Part shown: positions 54,109-64,000 of the stretch, piece by piece | Layout: each line of letters begins with the position of its first letter | How positions within the stretch are numbered: position 1 is the first letter of the stretch | Source of the DNA: Adineta ricciae | Taxonomy: Eukaryota; Rotifera; Eurotatoria; Adinetida; Adinetidae | Direction: 5' to 3' | Assembly: GCA_905250025.1 (NCBI GenBank) | Contig: CAJNOJ010000073.1 | Coordinates: forward strand, 199,879-263,878 | DNA length: 64,000 bases | The notes under the pieces: generated by a model | Told to the model about the DNA's origin: nothing | Seen by the model: only the letters and a program-made list of their open reading frames with translations | Database searches by the model: none | Position numbers and translations under genes: made by a program

Positions 54109-56193
54109 AACTCGTCTATAAAATATTTTTAGTCACTCCGGTTGATCGGCAAACTAAAGATCGTATTCTTCATTACTTTGCTAAAGGTAATATATAAACT
54201 CTAATCAAACAAGTCCAACTCGTTCACTCATGTTTATCATTTCATTTAGATCTCCTCCTAACCATTTCTTCCAACGTTTTACAGTCTGCATAGTTGGACA
54301 ACAAACATTTGCAGAATAAAAAAAAATTTGAATGGACCGAACGACCGATCAGAACTCCGGCTCAGCAATCACCAGCGTGATTCGTCATCGGAAAATTGCA
54401 GCAGCATAGTCACAGTCTTTCAAAAAAAGGATTTGTTACTCCATCTAAAACTAATATAAAACCTTTCTTCAACATGCGTTAATTGCTAAAGTTTCATTAT
54501 TCTTCAATTGGTTTTCAATAAATCGGTTTATCGAAGAAGCTTTCTTTTACTCGAACTCTGCCACGATGTTGATAGCAACTGGCGCAGTTGATATACTAGG
54601 ACGTATCAGAGTTGGATTATTCTCCCGACAATATAAACAAACAAAAAGAAAAAATCAGGAAATAATGGCGACCATCCTAATCAGAAGTTGAGTTTTTTAA
54701 AGCTCGGTGCATCGAAGAGAACTATTACGTCAGTTCAAGTAGTGAGACAAAGTAGTGAAAATTCGAGATTTTCTCTCGGTCGACTGTTTGCCAACTCACT
54801 GTTTGTATCACGTATGTCGATGGAAACTTGATTCGATCAAATTTCATTGTCGAGAACAGACTATTTGCGAAAGAAAAAAAGATCTTTTATTGACGTTGTA
54901 TTAATCCTATTCAATAATTGCCAGTAGAATTCAATTTGGTGATGTGAAAAGTCAACAGTGGTTAATTTCAGTTCTTTCAACATTCGTCTGATCGAACAAA
55001 TTAAAGTAAAGATCGATCATTTTCTCTCTAAAACAGACTTTATCTTCGGAAATCGTTAGAAGAAAGTTTTGTCGGAAAGATTCGTGTATACAGATGGTAC
55101 AATGGAAAGAATGTTAAATATCTTCGTCGGTATCTCAATGACACTTCAAATCGACTTTGGTCAAATGAAGAAAGATGTTTATTTTCACTTGAATAAGTTG
55201 AACATACGGCAGCAGTATTCAATCTGTCAATTATTTCATATAAGTCAAAGGATAGTGGATATGTTTGTGAATTTTATGGTTCATTAAAAGACCTTTCGAA
55301 CAGATCTTTGTGAACTTGATCGATTAGATTGGATTGATTCAGCTACGAATGACACTTTTGTTACTCTTTGAAGACATTCTTTCAATAGAAAGTATTCCTT
55401 TTCAATCTCGATTTGAACCAATTCTTTTCTACAGTAATTCTTATCTTCTCGTTTTTGCTTTTACATATCTTTCTCAATTGATCTACATAAGTGCTTATTT
55501 ACTATTGATTCTCGCAAGCGAAAATAGAAATATTTCATTGAACTTTGGTCAATAATTGAGTTTCGTTCCATCATCTATTCGATTTCAATGATTTTTGCTT
55601 TTTTTTCTTCTTATATATGATTAAAGTTCTTTGTTTGATTTATTTTCTGTTTCTCTCAAAACTGAATCTCTACTCAACATTACTGAAAACCTGTCAAATG
55701 TTATTCGAATCAGTTATCAAGACCAGGATCTTTTCTTGACCGATTAACATTAATTCTATTCACTCCGACAGTTTGCGTCTTGAACGTGAGAAAGTCACGG
55801 ACGATCTAGAAGTGTTTTCATGTATGTTCGGGAAATTTCTTCGATAGAAAGGTAAGAATACCGCCTGGACTGTCGTTCGAACGAATCTTTGTTTCACAGG
55901 ATTACGAAAACGACTGGAGTACAGAAAGTGGTCAAGAAATTCGTACACAATATTTACAGACAGTAGATGCATTAACATTGAGAACAAGTCAATCGAGCAA
56001 GAATCTTTATTCTCAAATCTGACTTCATGTTTCCTCCTTTCAGATGTATTTTAACCAATGAATAACAATAGTAGAGGAAATACGATCAAAATAATAAATT
56101 TCTTCACACTCAACGACGCGTTTGCCCACAGAAAATTTCTTTTAGAATAGCTTGAATAAGAAACTCTTTATTGACAAACAAAACGAGATCAAA
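54109..56193. other. Intergenic region (unit B)
   Basis: Continues the unit A match. About 180 bases at ~54721-54905 have no counterpart in unit A (insertion here or deletion there; no clear inverted ends). A 72-codon frame at 55069-55287 parallels 33805-34029; coding status is undecided. No firm gene. Confidence 0.5.
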
Positions 56194-56508
56194 TCAAATA
56201 GTTGAACAGTGAGAAACATTGCTGGTGCAATAAATACCAGATATATATCCGACACCGCCTTGGTTTAAATTCATCTCGTACCATTTGTTGTTAGTTAACC
56301 CGTCTCTCGTTACATTTTCACCTTTGACCCAGCAATTAACCAAAAATTCGTCTTCACTACGAACAGTTCCTACAGATGCACATCGAGTGTTACTGCAGAT
56401 ACAAATATCGGTATCTTGTTCGCATTGAATGAAATCAGCAACAGCAAGGATTGTATGATTGATGTTCAAAAACCAGAATATGATCAAAACGATAGAAGAG
56501 ATGTACAT
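56194..56508 (-). CDS. Small secreted SH3b-like protein (unit B)
   Basis: 104 aa: leader MYISSIVLIIFWFLNINHTILA, then CEQDTDICICSNTRC and the SH3b core VNCWVKGENVTR...KWYEMNLNQGGVGYISGIYC, unchanged from unit A. Differences fall in the first disulfide loop (QNTSISICS versus QDTDICICS, adding a cysteine). Selection therefore seems to hold the SH3b core while the N-terminal loop varies. Confidence 0.7.
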   Translation of the reverse strand: MYISSIVLIIFWFLNINHTILAVADFIQCEQDTDICICSNTRCASVGTVRSEDEFLVNCWVKGENVTRDGLTNNKWYEMNLNQGGVGYISGIYCTSNVSHCSTI

Positions 56509-56842
56509 ATGTTTCTTCTTTGTCTCATACAATGACCTTCGAAAACAAAGACACAATCTTTGGTCACGGTTGAACGATCGTTCTCACCACGTTGCCTTCA
56601 ACAACAATCATAAAAGGAAAAAAAAACTGATTGGGAGACATTCATTCGATTGATTTGACCGCTGAGCAGACGAAATTAAAATTCAAAGCATTTGTTTCTG
56701 TTTTCATTTGCATATTCATCTCTATCAGCGATGTTTTTAGATGACTTCAGCGAGTATAATCAGGTGTTAATTCTATAGTTCATGTTTCAAATATTGCCTT
56801 CCTGGACAATCCTGGAAAATCTTACTTTCATCTAGATAACTA

Positions 56843-57160
56843 GTGAATATAACGACTTATTGTCTTCAATCATGGAAATTACTAGGTTGTCGAGCAATTA
56901 CTATGAAAAAGTGCTCGCCTAACTTTGATACAACAGCTGCAGTGTGGATATTGAGTCAATTTACGCATGAAACAATTCTGCCGCATGTCAATACATGGCT
57001 AAACTTTAAAGGTTTGGTTCCTCTATGTGACCGATGCAAAAATATTTATCTCGGCAAGCCTATCCGTTATGTTAAGTCAATCAGAGTAAGACGTTGCATT
57101 CAATACTGTGGAGAAAAACAGCCAGCGCTGTTATGGTCGATGTTATCAGTCTTTGTTTAA
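56843..57160 (+). CDS. Hypothetical Cys-rich protein fragment (unit B)
   Basis: 105 codons (MNITTYCLQSWKLLGC...ALLWSMLSVFV). Unit A has a premature TGA in the same frame. Cysteine pairs (CDRC) are present but no known family. Could be an exon of a longer gene or a decaying one. Confidence 0.3.
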   Translation: MNITTYCLQSWKLLGCRAITMKKCSPNFDTTAAVWILSQFTHETILPHVNTWLNFKGLVPLCDRCKNIYLGKPIRYVKSIRVRRCIQYCGEKQPALLWSMLSVFV

Positions 57161-57802
57161 ATTGCATTTTTATTAATTCATACCATCCAAATATGAACAG
57201 CAAGCGATGACGAGAATTGGTAAGTTTTATTTATTGCTCGATCAATACTCAATTTCTACACTTTCTATGTCGACAACTTATGCGTGAATACTTCTAGATT
57301 TCCCGGCTTATCAGCATATATAAGCACAGGTTCATCTTTCTATAGGAACATATTTTAAAGTAATTTATGAACTCCAGCCAGGTAAGTCCGATTGATCAAT
57401 CGATATTTACCTAACTTCGAATCGAAAACTTCTGTTATTTAGAATATGAAAACACGAAACTGTAGAGTTAGACGATATACCTACACAGAATTATCACGAG
57501 TGTGATATATTAACGGAAAAATGATAACATCACTGAAAATGTTTCTTCATTCGACCACAAGCCAAATCAGCATTAGCTCATTACAGTATCTAATTATCAG
57601 TACAATAATGATATGATCTCTTCCAATTTACTTTTAATGAATCGATTACTTGAAAAAGTGATCATGATCGATTTGTACAATAGGCATGTCAATCTACCGT
57701 GCAAAACTCCAACAAAAATTCATTAGATTCTATGAAAACAATCATTTGAAATCATTCCTCAAGAACATTTTCTAATACGATTTAATACTTTTTCAATAGT
57801 GT
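57161..57802. other. Intergenic region (unit B)
   Basis: No gene seen. Matches 35880-36488 of unit A with small indels (an extra ~50 bases near 57180-57235). Confidence 0.5.
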
Positions 57803-58086
57803 TGTGACGATTCATAGTTAGCATCCACTTTGTACTCACTCTTTTTGCACTTAGTTTCTACACCTCGAGCATATCGAGCCATATGCTCGGTACTCATCTT
57901 TGTACTTTTACCTGTACTAACCTTTTTCTCACAGCTGATTATATATGGCGTGATACTGTACATTCCGAGGACTATATAAGGACTGAGGATTGTACACTAG
58001 AGTATGCTTGATTTCGGATAAGAAATAAACTCATCTCTCATCAGCACCTTCTTCTCTCGGATTAGTGAACGAAGGAATTCGTCACA
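57803..58086 (+). mobile_element. Solo LTR (TGTGACGATTC...GAATTCGTCACA)
   Basis: 284 bases starting TGTGACGATTC and ending GAATTCGTCACA, flanked by an exact 5-base duplication AGTGT (57798-57802 and 58087-58091). Unit A keeps the single site (TCAATAGTGTGTTTC). Inside are a TATA-like GACTATATAAGG and a poly(A)-type GAAATAAAC, in promoter-then-polyadenylation order for a + strand element. This is a complete solo LTR left by recombination between two LTRs. It lies 86 bases past the 3' end of the PARP-like gene. Orientation is inferred from those two signals. Confidence 0.9.
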
Positions 58087-58171
58087 AGTGTGTTTCACAA
58101 AAGAATTAAAAAAAGATTTCAAAACAGTGAATAGTTGATGATTATGAGCTATCCGTTCGTGTATGAATGAC

Positions 58172-59470
58172 TCATACACAGCCGCATGCAACGTCATTGA
58201 ATTCTTCAGGAAGTTTGTATTCATTCACTAATGTATCATGTTCTCCATCAACAACAATAACCCAACGCAGGATTTGCTCCGGACTTTTGATACAGAATTC
58301 ATCGCGGATCTCATCAACATGATTGTAATAAACCGTATCATACTCGTCCCACCACGAATCTGTATTCCTTACTTTATCTAGTTCATCCTTCGTTACTTGT
58401 AATACTTTACCCATCCGAATCTCGGCACATATAATAGCGCCTCCGTGTCTTGCTTTGCCTAAAGTAGATGCTTGTGATCGAGCGAAATATATACCGAAGC
58501 CGAGCATTTGTGGCGGCTTGTTACTAATTAGAAAATCACTGTGGGCAATGCTTGCTGCAGCTTGGACACTTGTTTGGTGAAAACCAATGTAGCGGCCGTG
58601 CTCGCGCGTATGTATCTCTCGTTTGCGCACTTCTGACCAGCGAAGTTGAGGTGTGTGTACATCACGATGAAAGATTAGTACATGTTCCATACTCCTAACA
58701 GTGCACTGCTGCCCGTTATCACATGGTTGATCGCCGAGTTTCATTGTTCGATTATTGCCGAGAAGGTGGTGAGGAATGTAACGTTTGTGCTTTTTTGATA
58801 GCGGTTCAGTACTTTTGTTTTCCAATTCATATGATGGTAAATAATGCCACCATATTCGATAATGCAGTACTTGAAGAAGAATTGCCAAAAGCAAGAATAA
58901 CCACGATGCGCCACACAATCCTGCCAATGAGTTTCCTGCCGACTTAATTCCTGCAGCTAGATAGATAATAAATGCTGTAAATCGACAGACCAAGCAGAGA
59001 AACAGAAGAACCATCCGAATCACAAAACGATGCTGTGGTCGAGTGATATAACATGGACAATTACAATTCAATGTAACGAAACGTTGCACAGCAGGACTAT
59101 GGCACATTTGTCCAATGCATTCTAGTGCTTCGTCTCGTTTCTTTTTCTCTTTTTCCGAATCGTAGCAACATGTCACGCACAGAATATAAGCGCATGATGC
59201 CGAAAGAAAGAACAGCATCACCAATGCAATAGCTGATCCAATCATATCGATTATATATCCAATTAACGCCGTATTATTGTCTCCCACGTTCTTGTTCTTG
59301 CCATCATCTAGGTAGCCGGAGTAGAAAATTATTATTCGGATGAATGCAAATATACTGTCCAAAACAACTACTGCTATGTTGTAAGAATGTAAACGTCGAT
59401 AAGAGCTTACATCACGAAATTTAACAGAAGACAGAGTCGACCTCAACCACATCGTTGAATAAGCCGACAA
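58172..59470 (-). CDS. Membrane-anchored PARP-like ADP-ribosyltransferase (unit B)
   Basis: 432 aa with four membrane segments and a full H-Y-E PARP domain (YIGFHQTS, GFGIYFARSQAS, RDEFCIKSPEQI), intact like unit A. The catalytic domain differs from unit A at only a few positions, including R to L in the segment HSDF(R/L)ISNKPPQ. Most changes are in the N-terminal leader and first loop. The solo LTR downstream may supply polyadenylation or antisense signals. Confidence 0.8.
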   Translation of the reverse strand: MSAYSTMWLRSTLSSVKFRDVSSYRRLHSYNIAVVVLDSIFAFIRIIIFYSGYLDDGKNKNVGDNNTALIGYIIDMIGSAIALVMLFFLSASCAYILCVTCCYDSEKEKKKRDEALECIGQMCHSPAVQRFVTLNCNCPCYITRPQHRFVIRMVLLFLCLVCRFTAFIIYLAAGIKSAGNSLAGLCGASWLFLLLAILLQVLHYRIWWHYLPSYELENKSTEPLSKKHKRYIPHHLLGNNRTMKLGDQPCDNGQQCTVRSMEHVLIFHRDVHTPQLRWSEVRKREIHTREHGRYIGFHQTSVQAAASIAHSDFLISNKPPQMLGFGIYFARSQASTLGKARHGGAIICAEIRMGKVLQVTKDELDKVRNTDSWWDEYDTVYYNHVDEIRDEFCIKSPEQILRWVIVVDGEHDTLVNEYKLPEEFNDVACGCV

Positions 59471-59940
59471 GCAACTGATCTCGAAACAAGTGTGAAAGCG
59501 AATGTCGCATTCCAGTTGCTTATAATTATATCATAGGACCAGACACCAAACATCAGATAAGAATTCTACCGTTACTTCGTTTCGTTTGCCTAGAAAGTAT
59601 TTCATGTTTGTAATGGTGTCAATTTCATCGTTGCACGGTATTTCGAGGTTAGGCCGACGAAATGCGTTGTCATATACTTATAGTCACAAATCGACGTTTT
59701 TCTACGGAATTAAATTCTTGTCTGTCGTGAATCAATGATTTGTATTTAATTCTACTAAGACATTTTTGAGAAAAGAATATTGTGTTTTGATAAATAGAGA
59801 TGCTTCTTATCAGCATAAGAAAGATACATAAAACATTTTTCAGTGAAATCTTGCTAGATATTCTTCTAGATAACAGCTAAGTGTTCGTCTCTTCACGTGC
59901 AGCTTTAGTGTATCAGTTCGAAGTCAACAACAATATAACA
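59471..59940. promoter_or_regulatory. Shared intergenic region of the PARP-like and ART genes (unit B)
   Basis: 470 bases between the divergent starts, the same length as in unit A and well conserved, fitting a common bidirectional promoter. No specific motif is claimed. Confidence 0.4.
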
Positions 59941-60954
59941 ATGGGAACAAGCAACAGTCGTAAGTTGGAGAATTTCTATTCAGCTTGCTGTAAGAATCAA
60001 ATCAGCGAAGTAAAAGAGTATTTAAATCAACTATCAATAAGCGAATTAAACCAACATCACGCCAATGGCAATACGGCCTTACACACTGCCTGTCAGAATG
60101 GTTTTCACGAAATCGTTCAAATGTTACTCAGAAAGGGCGCTTCTAGTACAGCTCTCAATGATGATCGACAAACACCTGTTGAGCTTGCGAAAACACCTGA
60201 AATAAGAGCACTTTTCAAACAAGCAGCATGAAGCCGAGATCAAGCACGTTTTGGTGCATTGTTAGGACAAATAGAATGGAATTTTTCGAGCGATCATGCG
60301 AAATGGTACTGTCAATACAGCAAAGCGAGTTTTGCAACCCATGAAATAACGCTTGACCAAGTTGTATCTCGAGTGTTGACTGATAAAGAAGTACGAAGAT
60401 TTAAAGAAATGAGCAATGTAAGAAGTATACTTGAAGAATGTCAGACCAAACAAGACCCCAATTATTTATTGAGAGCTTATACCTGTGATTCGGACTTTTA
60501 CAAAGAACTTAATAAAACGTTGGCTAGAGAAGATGGAGTAGTTGAGAAAGAAGACGTGCTCAAACGCTGGGATTTCGTGTATACTGCGGCAATTTTAAAC
60601 CGACCGGATTTGAAAACATTTCAATACAAAGGTATCGCTTATCGTGGTATGTGGATCACTGAGGAAGACTTAGCATCATACAAAGTTGGTGCAAAAATGT
60701 ATAATAAAAGCTTCTTGTCAACATCGAAAATTATCGAAGTCGCCGAAGATTTCCTATACAAGCATATGGATTTAAGTAAGGCACCTGTCATATGCGAGTA
60801 TCATATCAGCACACCAAAGATTTCGTTAGACATTTCGAAATACTCTGTATTTGAAAACGAGCAGGAAGTTTTGATTCTGCCGTATACACCTTTGAGAATC
60901 AAAAAACGACGTAAAGATGGCGACAGGACACGAATTACGATCGAAACTCTTTGA
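59941..60954 (+). pseudogene. Ankyrin + ARTC-type ADP-ribosyltransferase with nonsense codon (unit B)
   Basis: The same gene as at 38338, complete at its 3' end. A GGA codon of unit A is TGA here (60229-60231), exactly between the ankyrin repeats and the ART domain, so only the ~96-aa myristoylation/ankyrin part is translated from the first ATG. The following 723 bases stay open to 60954 and carry all ART motifs: YRGMW, FLSTSK and the catalytic ExE in ENEQEVLI. The ART part has no good ATG of its own before the conserved fold. Alternatives: a recent null allele, stop-codon readthrough, or a sequencing error. Confidence 0.75.
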
Positions 60955-61869
60955 TGTTTTCTTTTTCTTTTAAAGAATTTTTCATATTTGGTTAACGTGT
61001 GTCCGTTTGTAATCTGTTCCCTTCGAATACAACTGCAGTCCTTTGTGCTTTTATTGTTTCCCTGTACTATCATGCGGAAACATATTTTCGTTTATCTTTC
61101 ATCCGGTACGAATTCCGAATGGAAAAGTGAACTATTTGAAGAAGAATCCTGCAGTCGACAGCGCACTTCACTTTTTATATTATCGCTCTGTATCCGTTGT
61201 GGGTAAACTAATACTACTAGATTTCGACACATGGTTATACTCGTGAGTGTCGTAAGAAAAGACGTGAAAAAGTCAATTTATTTGCGTTGTATTTCAATGA
61301 TCAGTATATTATTTTATGTTGAAAAACTGTTATATATATATATACTATTTATCTCACCAATTTAAACAGATTTTTACCAATCGGTGGTGCGCCATAAACA
61401 TCACTGTCAATTCACGGAAATAGCCCCTAGAGTTTAGGAATTGCTTACCAACAAATCAATAGAGGGCAGCTCTACATAAGGTTTCAGAGATAGTATGGTG
61501 GACATAAAACTATAAGACAACCTGAACCACACCCTCACCCTTCGCGGAAAAAGAAATTTTGCTCGTGAAGAAACAGGGGATGTGATTCATTCTCTTTTCA
61601 ATTCTGTTAAAATACTGATTTTCCGCAAAAATGACAATAGAATATATGAACAGCGTTTCCTTGGTAAGCCATGTCTAACCAAAACATTATATACAATATA
61701 TGTGAACGAAGCATGAGCGTTCGTTCGTTTTTTCCCTGCTTGCTCAACCGGTATAGTTGTTAAAAATCCTTTCTATTGCATTGCATGTAGCTTTTTTTTC
61801 TGTTTTTTCTTGCGTAGCGAATATCATAATGGACGTGATTTTCAGTTTTGAATTCACAAATACATGTGT
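60955..61869. other. 3' flank of the ART gene (unit B), repeated in segment C
   Basis: Non-coding. It matches 62193-63209 with two sizeable indels: C has ~60 extra bases near 62555-62615 and ~50 near 62830-62880. It contains a TA microsatellite (61330-61344). It ends at the N of 61870. Confidence 0.6.
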
Positions 61870-61870
61870 N
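61870..61870. other. Single N, probable contig join
   Basis: Upstream sequence (AATACATGTGT) stops here and the next base lies in the middle of an ART coding region equivalent to ~60633. Similar joins occur at 17857 and 39260. Confidence 0.8.
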
Positions 61871-62192
61871 TATCGCTTATCGTGGTATGTGGATCACTGA
61901 GGAAGACTTAGCATCATACAAAGTTGGTGCAAAAATGTATAATAAAAGCTTCTTGTCAACATCGAAAATTATCGAAGTCGCCGAAGATTTCCTATACAAG
62001 TATATGGATTTAAGTAAGGTACCTGTCATATGCGAGTATCATATCAGCACACCAAGAATTTCGTTAGACATTTCGAAATACTCTGTATTTGAAAACGAGC
62101 AGGAAGTTTTGATCCTGCCGTATACACCTTTGAGAATCAAAAAACGACGCAAAGATGGCGACAGAACACGAATTACAATCGAAACTCTTTGA
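61871..62192 (+). CDS. ART domain, 3' part only (segment C)
   Basis: Begins in mid-gene after the N. It contains YRGMW, FLSTSK and ENEQEVLILPYTPLRIKK, so all three catalytic elements of the R-S-E class, and ends with the same TLstop as unit B. About three residue changes separate it from unit B (H to Y in KYMDL, A to V, K to R). It is a third allele or paralogue, incomplete because of the join. Confidence 0.8.
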
Positions 62193-63376
62193 TGTTTTCT
62201 TTTTCTTTTAAAGAACTTTTCATATTTGGTTAACGTGTGTCCGCTTGTAATCTGTTTCCTTCGAATACAACGAACGTTATACAACTGCAGTCCTTTGTGC
62301 TTTTATTGTTTCCCTGTACTATCATGCAGAAACATATTTTCGTTTATCTTTCATCCAGTACGAATTTCGAATCGAAAAGTGAACTATTTGAAGAAGAATC
62401 CTGCAGTCGACAGCGCACTTCACTTTTTATATTATTGCTCTGTATATGTTGTGGGTAAACTAATACTAGATGTTGACATGTGGTTATACTCGTGAGTGTC
62501 GTAAGAAAAGACGTGAAAAAGTCAATTTATTTGGGTCGTATTTAAATGATCAGTATTTTTACGAATGATCATTTTGATTTGTTGATCAATAGAATTTGAA
62601 TTTTTTATCAGTTTATTATTTTATGTTAAAAATCTGTTATATATACTACTTATCTCAGCAATTTAAACAGGTTTTTACCAATCGTTGGTGCGCCGTAAAC
62701 ATCACTGCCAATTCACGGAAATAGCCCCTAGAGTTTAGAAATTGCTTCCCAACAAATCAATAGAGGGCGGCTCTACATAAGGTTTCATAGATAGTATGGC
62801 GGACATAAAATTATAAGACAATCTGAACCACATCCGCATAGATTAAAAAATTCTGTATTGTGTGTGTTCACGGCAATAAGAACTTTCGCAGAAAAAGAAA
62901 TTTTGCTCGTGAAGGAAAAAAAGGATGTAATTCATTCTCTTTTCAATTCTGCCAAAATACTGGTTTTCCGCAAAAATGACAATAGAATATATGAACAGCG
63001 TTTCCTTGGTAAGTCATGCCTCACCAAAATATTATATACAATATGTGAACGAAGCATAAGTGTTCGTTCGTTTTCTCCCTGCTTGCTCAACCAGTATAGT
63101 TGTTAAAAAACCTTTCTATTGCATTGCATGTAGCTTTTTTTTCTGTTTTTTCTTGCGTGGCAAATATCATAATAGACGTGATTTTCAGTTTTGAATTCAC
63201 AAATACATGGGCGCGCTTCGCTTCAATAAATGCTTGTTGAACAATGTTCGCCACTTTTGACGATGATTAAATATTAACTAAAGAGTTTTTTCAGAGAATG
63301 AAAAGAAAGCGATGTCATAGAATTTTGGTAAAATAAATATTAGACATAATTGTGTAAGTAGAAAAAGAAATAAAAC
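62193..63376. other. 3' flank of segment C
   Basis: Repeats 60955-61868 up to AATACATG near 63210, then unique sequence. No gene is supported; small frames here are not kept in the B counterpart. Confidence 0.55.
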
Positions 63377-63676
63377 ATGCTGTGGAAATTTATTATTTTA
63401 TCGTTATCCGCAATTGCTGATTGTGTCAAAATCGGGAAAGCGGATAACTATATAATGATAGGGAACATCAATAGAACACTGGTAAATGTTACGATAGATC
63501 AATGCAAGTGCGAAATACTACAATTAAACGAGACGATTTGCGCTTTGAATTATTTCCTAACAAATCAAAGTTGTCAAGTATTGTGTTCTTATACAAATGT
63601 AATACAAGTGCAATATCAGCCATATTCTACATTACTATTTTTTAATCGATCAGTAATATCGATTACTGCTAATCAA
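63377..63676 (+). CDS. First exon of a secreted Cys-rich protein
   Basis: A leader (MLWKFIILSLSAIADCVKIG) is followed by INRTLVNVTIDQCKCEILQL and ALNYFLTNQSCQVLCS. The spaced cysteines look like a PAN/apple-type module. The frame VNG is followed by GTAAGC at ~63684, a good splice donor, so this is exon 1 of a larger gene (open frame to 63703 if unspliced). Such N-terminal modules commonly precede FG-GAP or NHL repeats in this type of genome (inference from family experience, not shown here). An LTR begins 160-190 bases downstream, possibly interrupting the gene. Confidence 0.5.
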
Positions 63677-63862
63677 GTAAATGGTAAGCACATACATAAG
63701 TAGATCGCATTAATCTTCACGTACAAGGCAATGTTCTCGTTAATTATATGATCGACATGAGATAGAATAGGGGGGAGAAACCAACTCACATAATGTAACT
63801 ATATGGAAAGATATTTGAATTTTGACCACTCGCTGAAGAATAGGAAAGTGGGAATTCATGAC

Positions 63863-64000
63863 TGTTACAGGCATGTACGTATACATGCCTTCACATCCTT
63901 CTCTTCATCTGTTTCTGTTATCATCATGATACATGTTTTTTCATATCGTTTCCAATAGACAGATTGAGTTTCGTCTCTCGATTGAAGACAACGCTAATAA
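63863..64000 (+). mobile_element. Start of an LTR (TGTTACAGG family), plus orientation, runs off the window
   Basis: Begins TGTTACAGGCATG and follows the reverse complement of 17671-17803 with many substitutions and an insertion (CATCATGATACATG). It is an older or different subfamily member. Host flank before it: ATGAC at 63858-63862. Confidence 0.7.

Noticed and set aside
1-64000. CRISPR arrays, rRNA, tRNA genes, bacterial operons
   Set aside because: No regular spacer-repeat pattern, no recognisable rRNA or cloverleaf sequence, and gene structure with introns and leaders is eukaryotic.

Overview
The window looks like animal nuclear DNA, most likely from a bdelloid rotifer (Rotaria/Adineta type). 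This rests on several things together: AT-rich sequence with short GT-AG introns, long FG-GAP and NHL repeat proteins, an expansion of one 7TM receptor family fused to different ectodomains, bacterial-looking genes (a TetX/UbiH-like FAD monooxygenase, an SH3b secreted protein, a non-canonical C1A peptidase), ankyrin/ADP-ribosyltransferase genes, and every long stretch present in two copies about 5% apart by eye. The species call is inference; no database was consulted.

Layout. (1) 1-12646: 3' end of an FG-GAP protein (+), a four-exon C1A cysteine peptidase (-), and one large seven-exon receptor gene (-, 10809 to 3946) that I assembled from splice signals: signal peptide, three NHL propellers, two beta-sandwich-like modules and a 7TM domain. 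Inverted-repeat elements lie in its introns and upstream. (2) 12647-17857: a 51-base gap, then a second copy of the FG-GAP and peptidase block, an F-box fragment and the 3' end of an LTR retrotransposon. (3) 17858-39259, unit A: a 104-aa orphan, an LDLa/EGF 7TM receptor, a small GPCR, an FAD monooxygenase, a 7TM relic, a secreted LRR protein, an SH3b protein, a membrane-anchored PARP-like protein and an ankyrin-ART gene. (4) 39261-61869, unit B: the same genes in the same order and orientation, with its own transposon insertions (a palindromic hAT-like element and a solo LTR, both with clean target-site duplications and an empty site in unit A). (5) 61871-64000: a third copy of the 3' end of the ART gene and its downstream sequence, the first exon of another secreted protein, and the start of another LTR.

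Most large repeats meet at single N characters or at the 51-N gap. The A/B/C arrangement may therefore be homologous haplotypes placed end to end by a scaffolder and not true tandem duplication. The copies are still informative. They show which reading frames are kept, which are damaged (GPCR and ART genes are each broken or cut in one copy) and which insertions are recent.

Functional themes: cell-surface sensing (three kinds of 7TM receptor plus a relic), secreted or extracellular repeat proteins (FG-GAP, NHL, LRR, SH3b), and a divergent pair of ADP-ribosyltransferases from the two unrelated catalytic classes sharing one short intergenic region.
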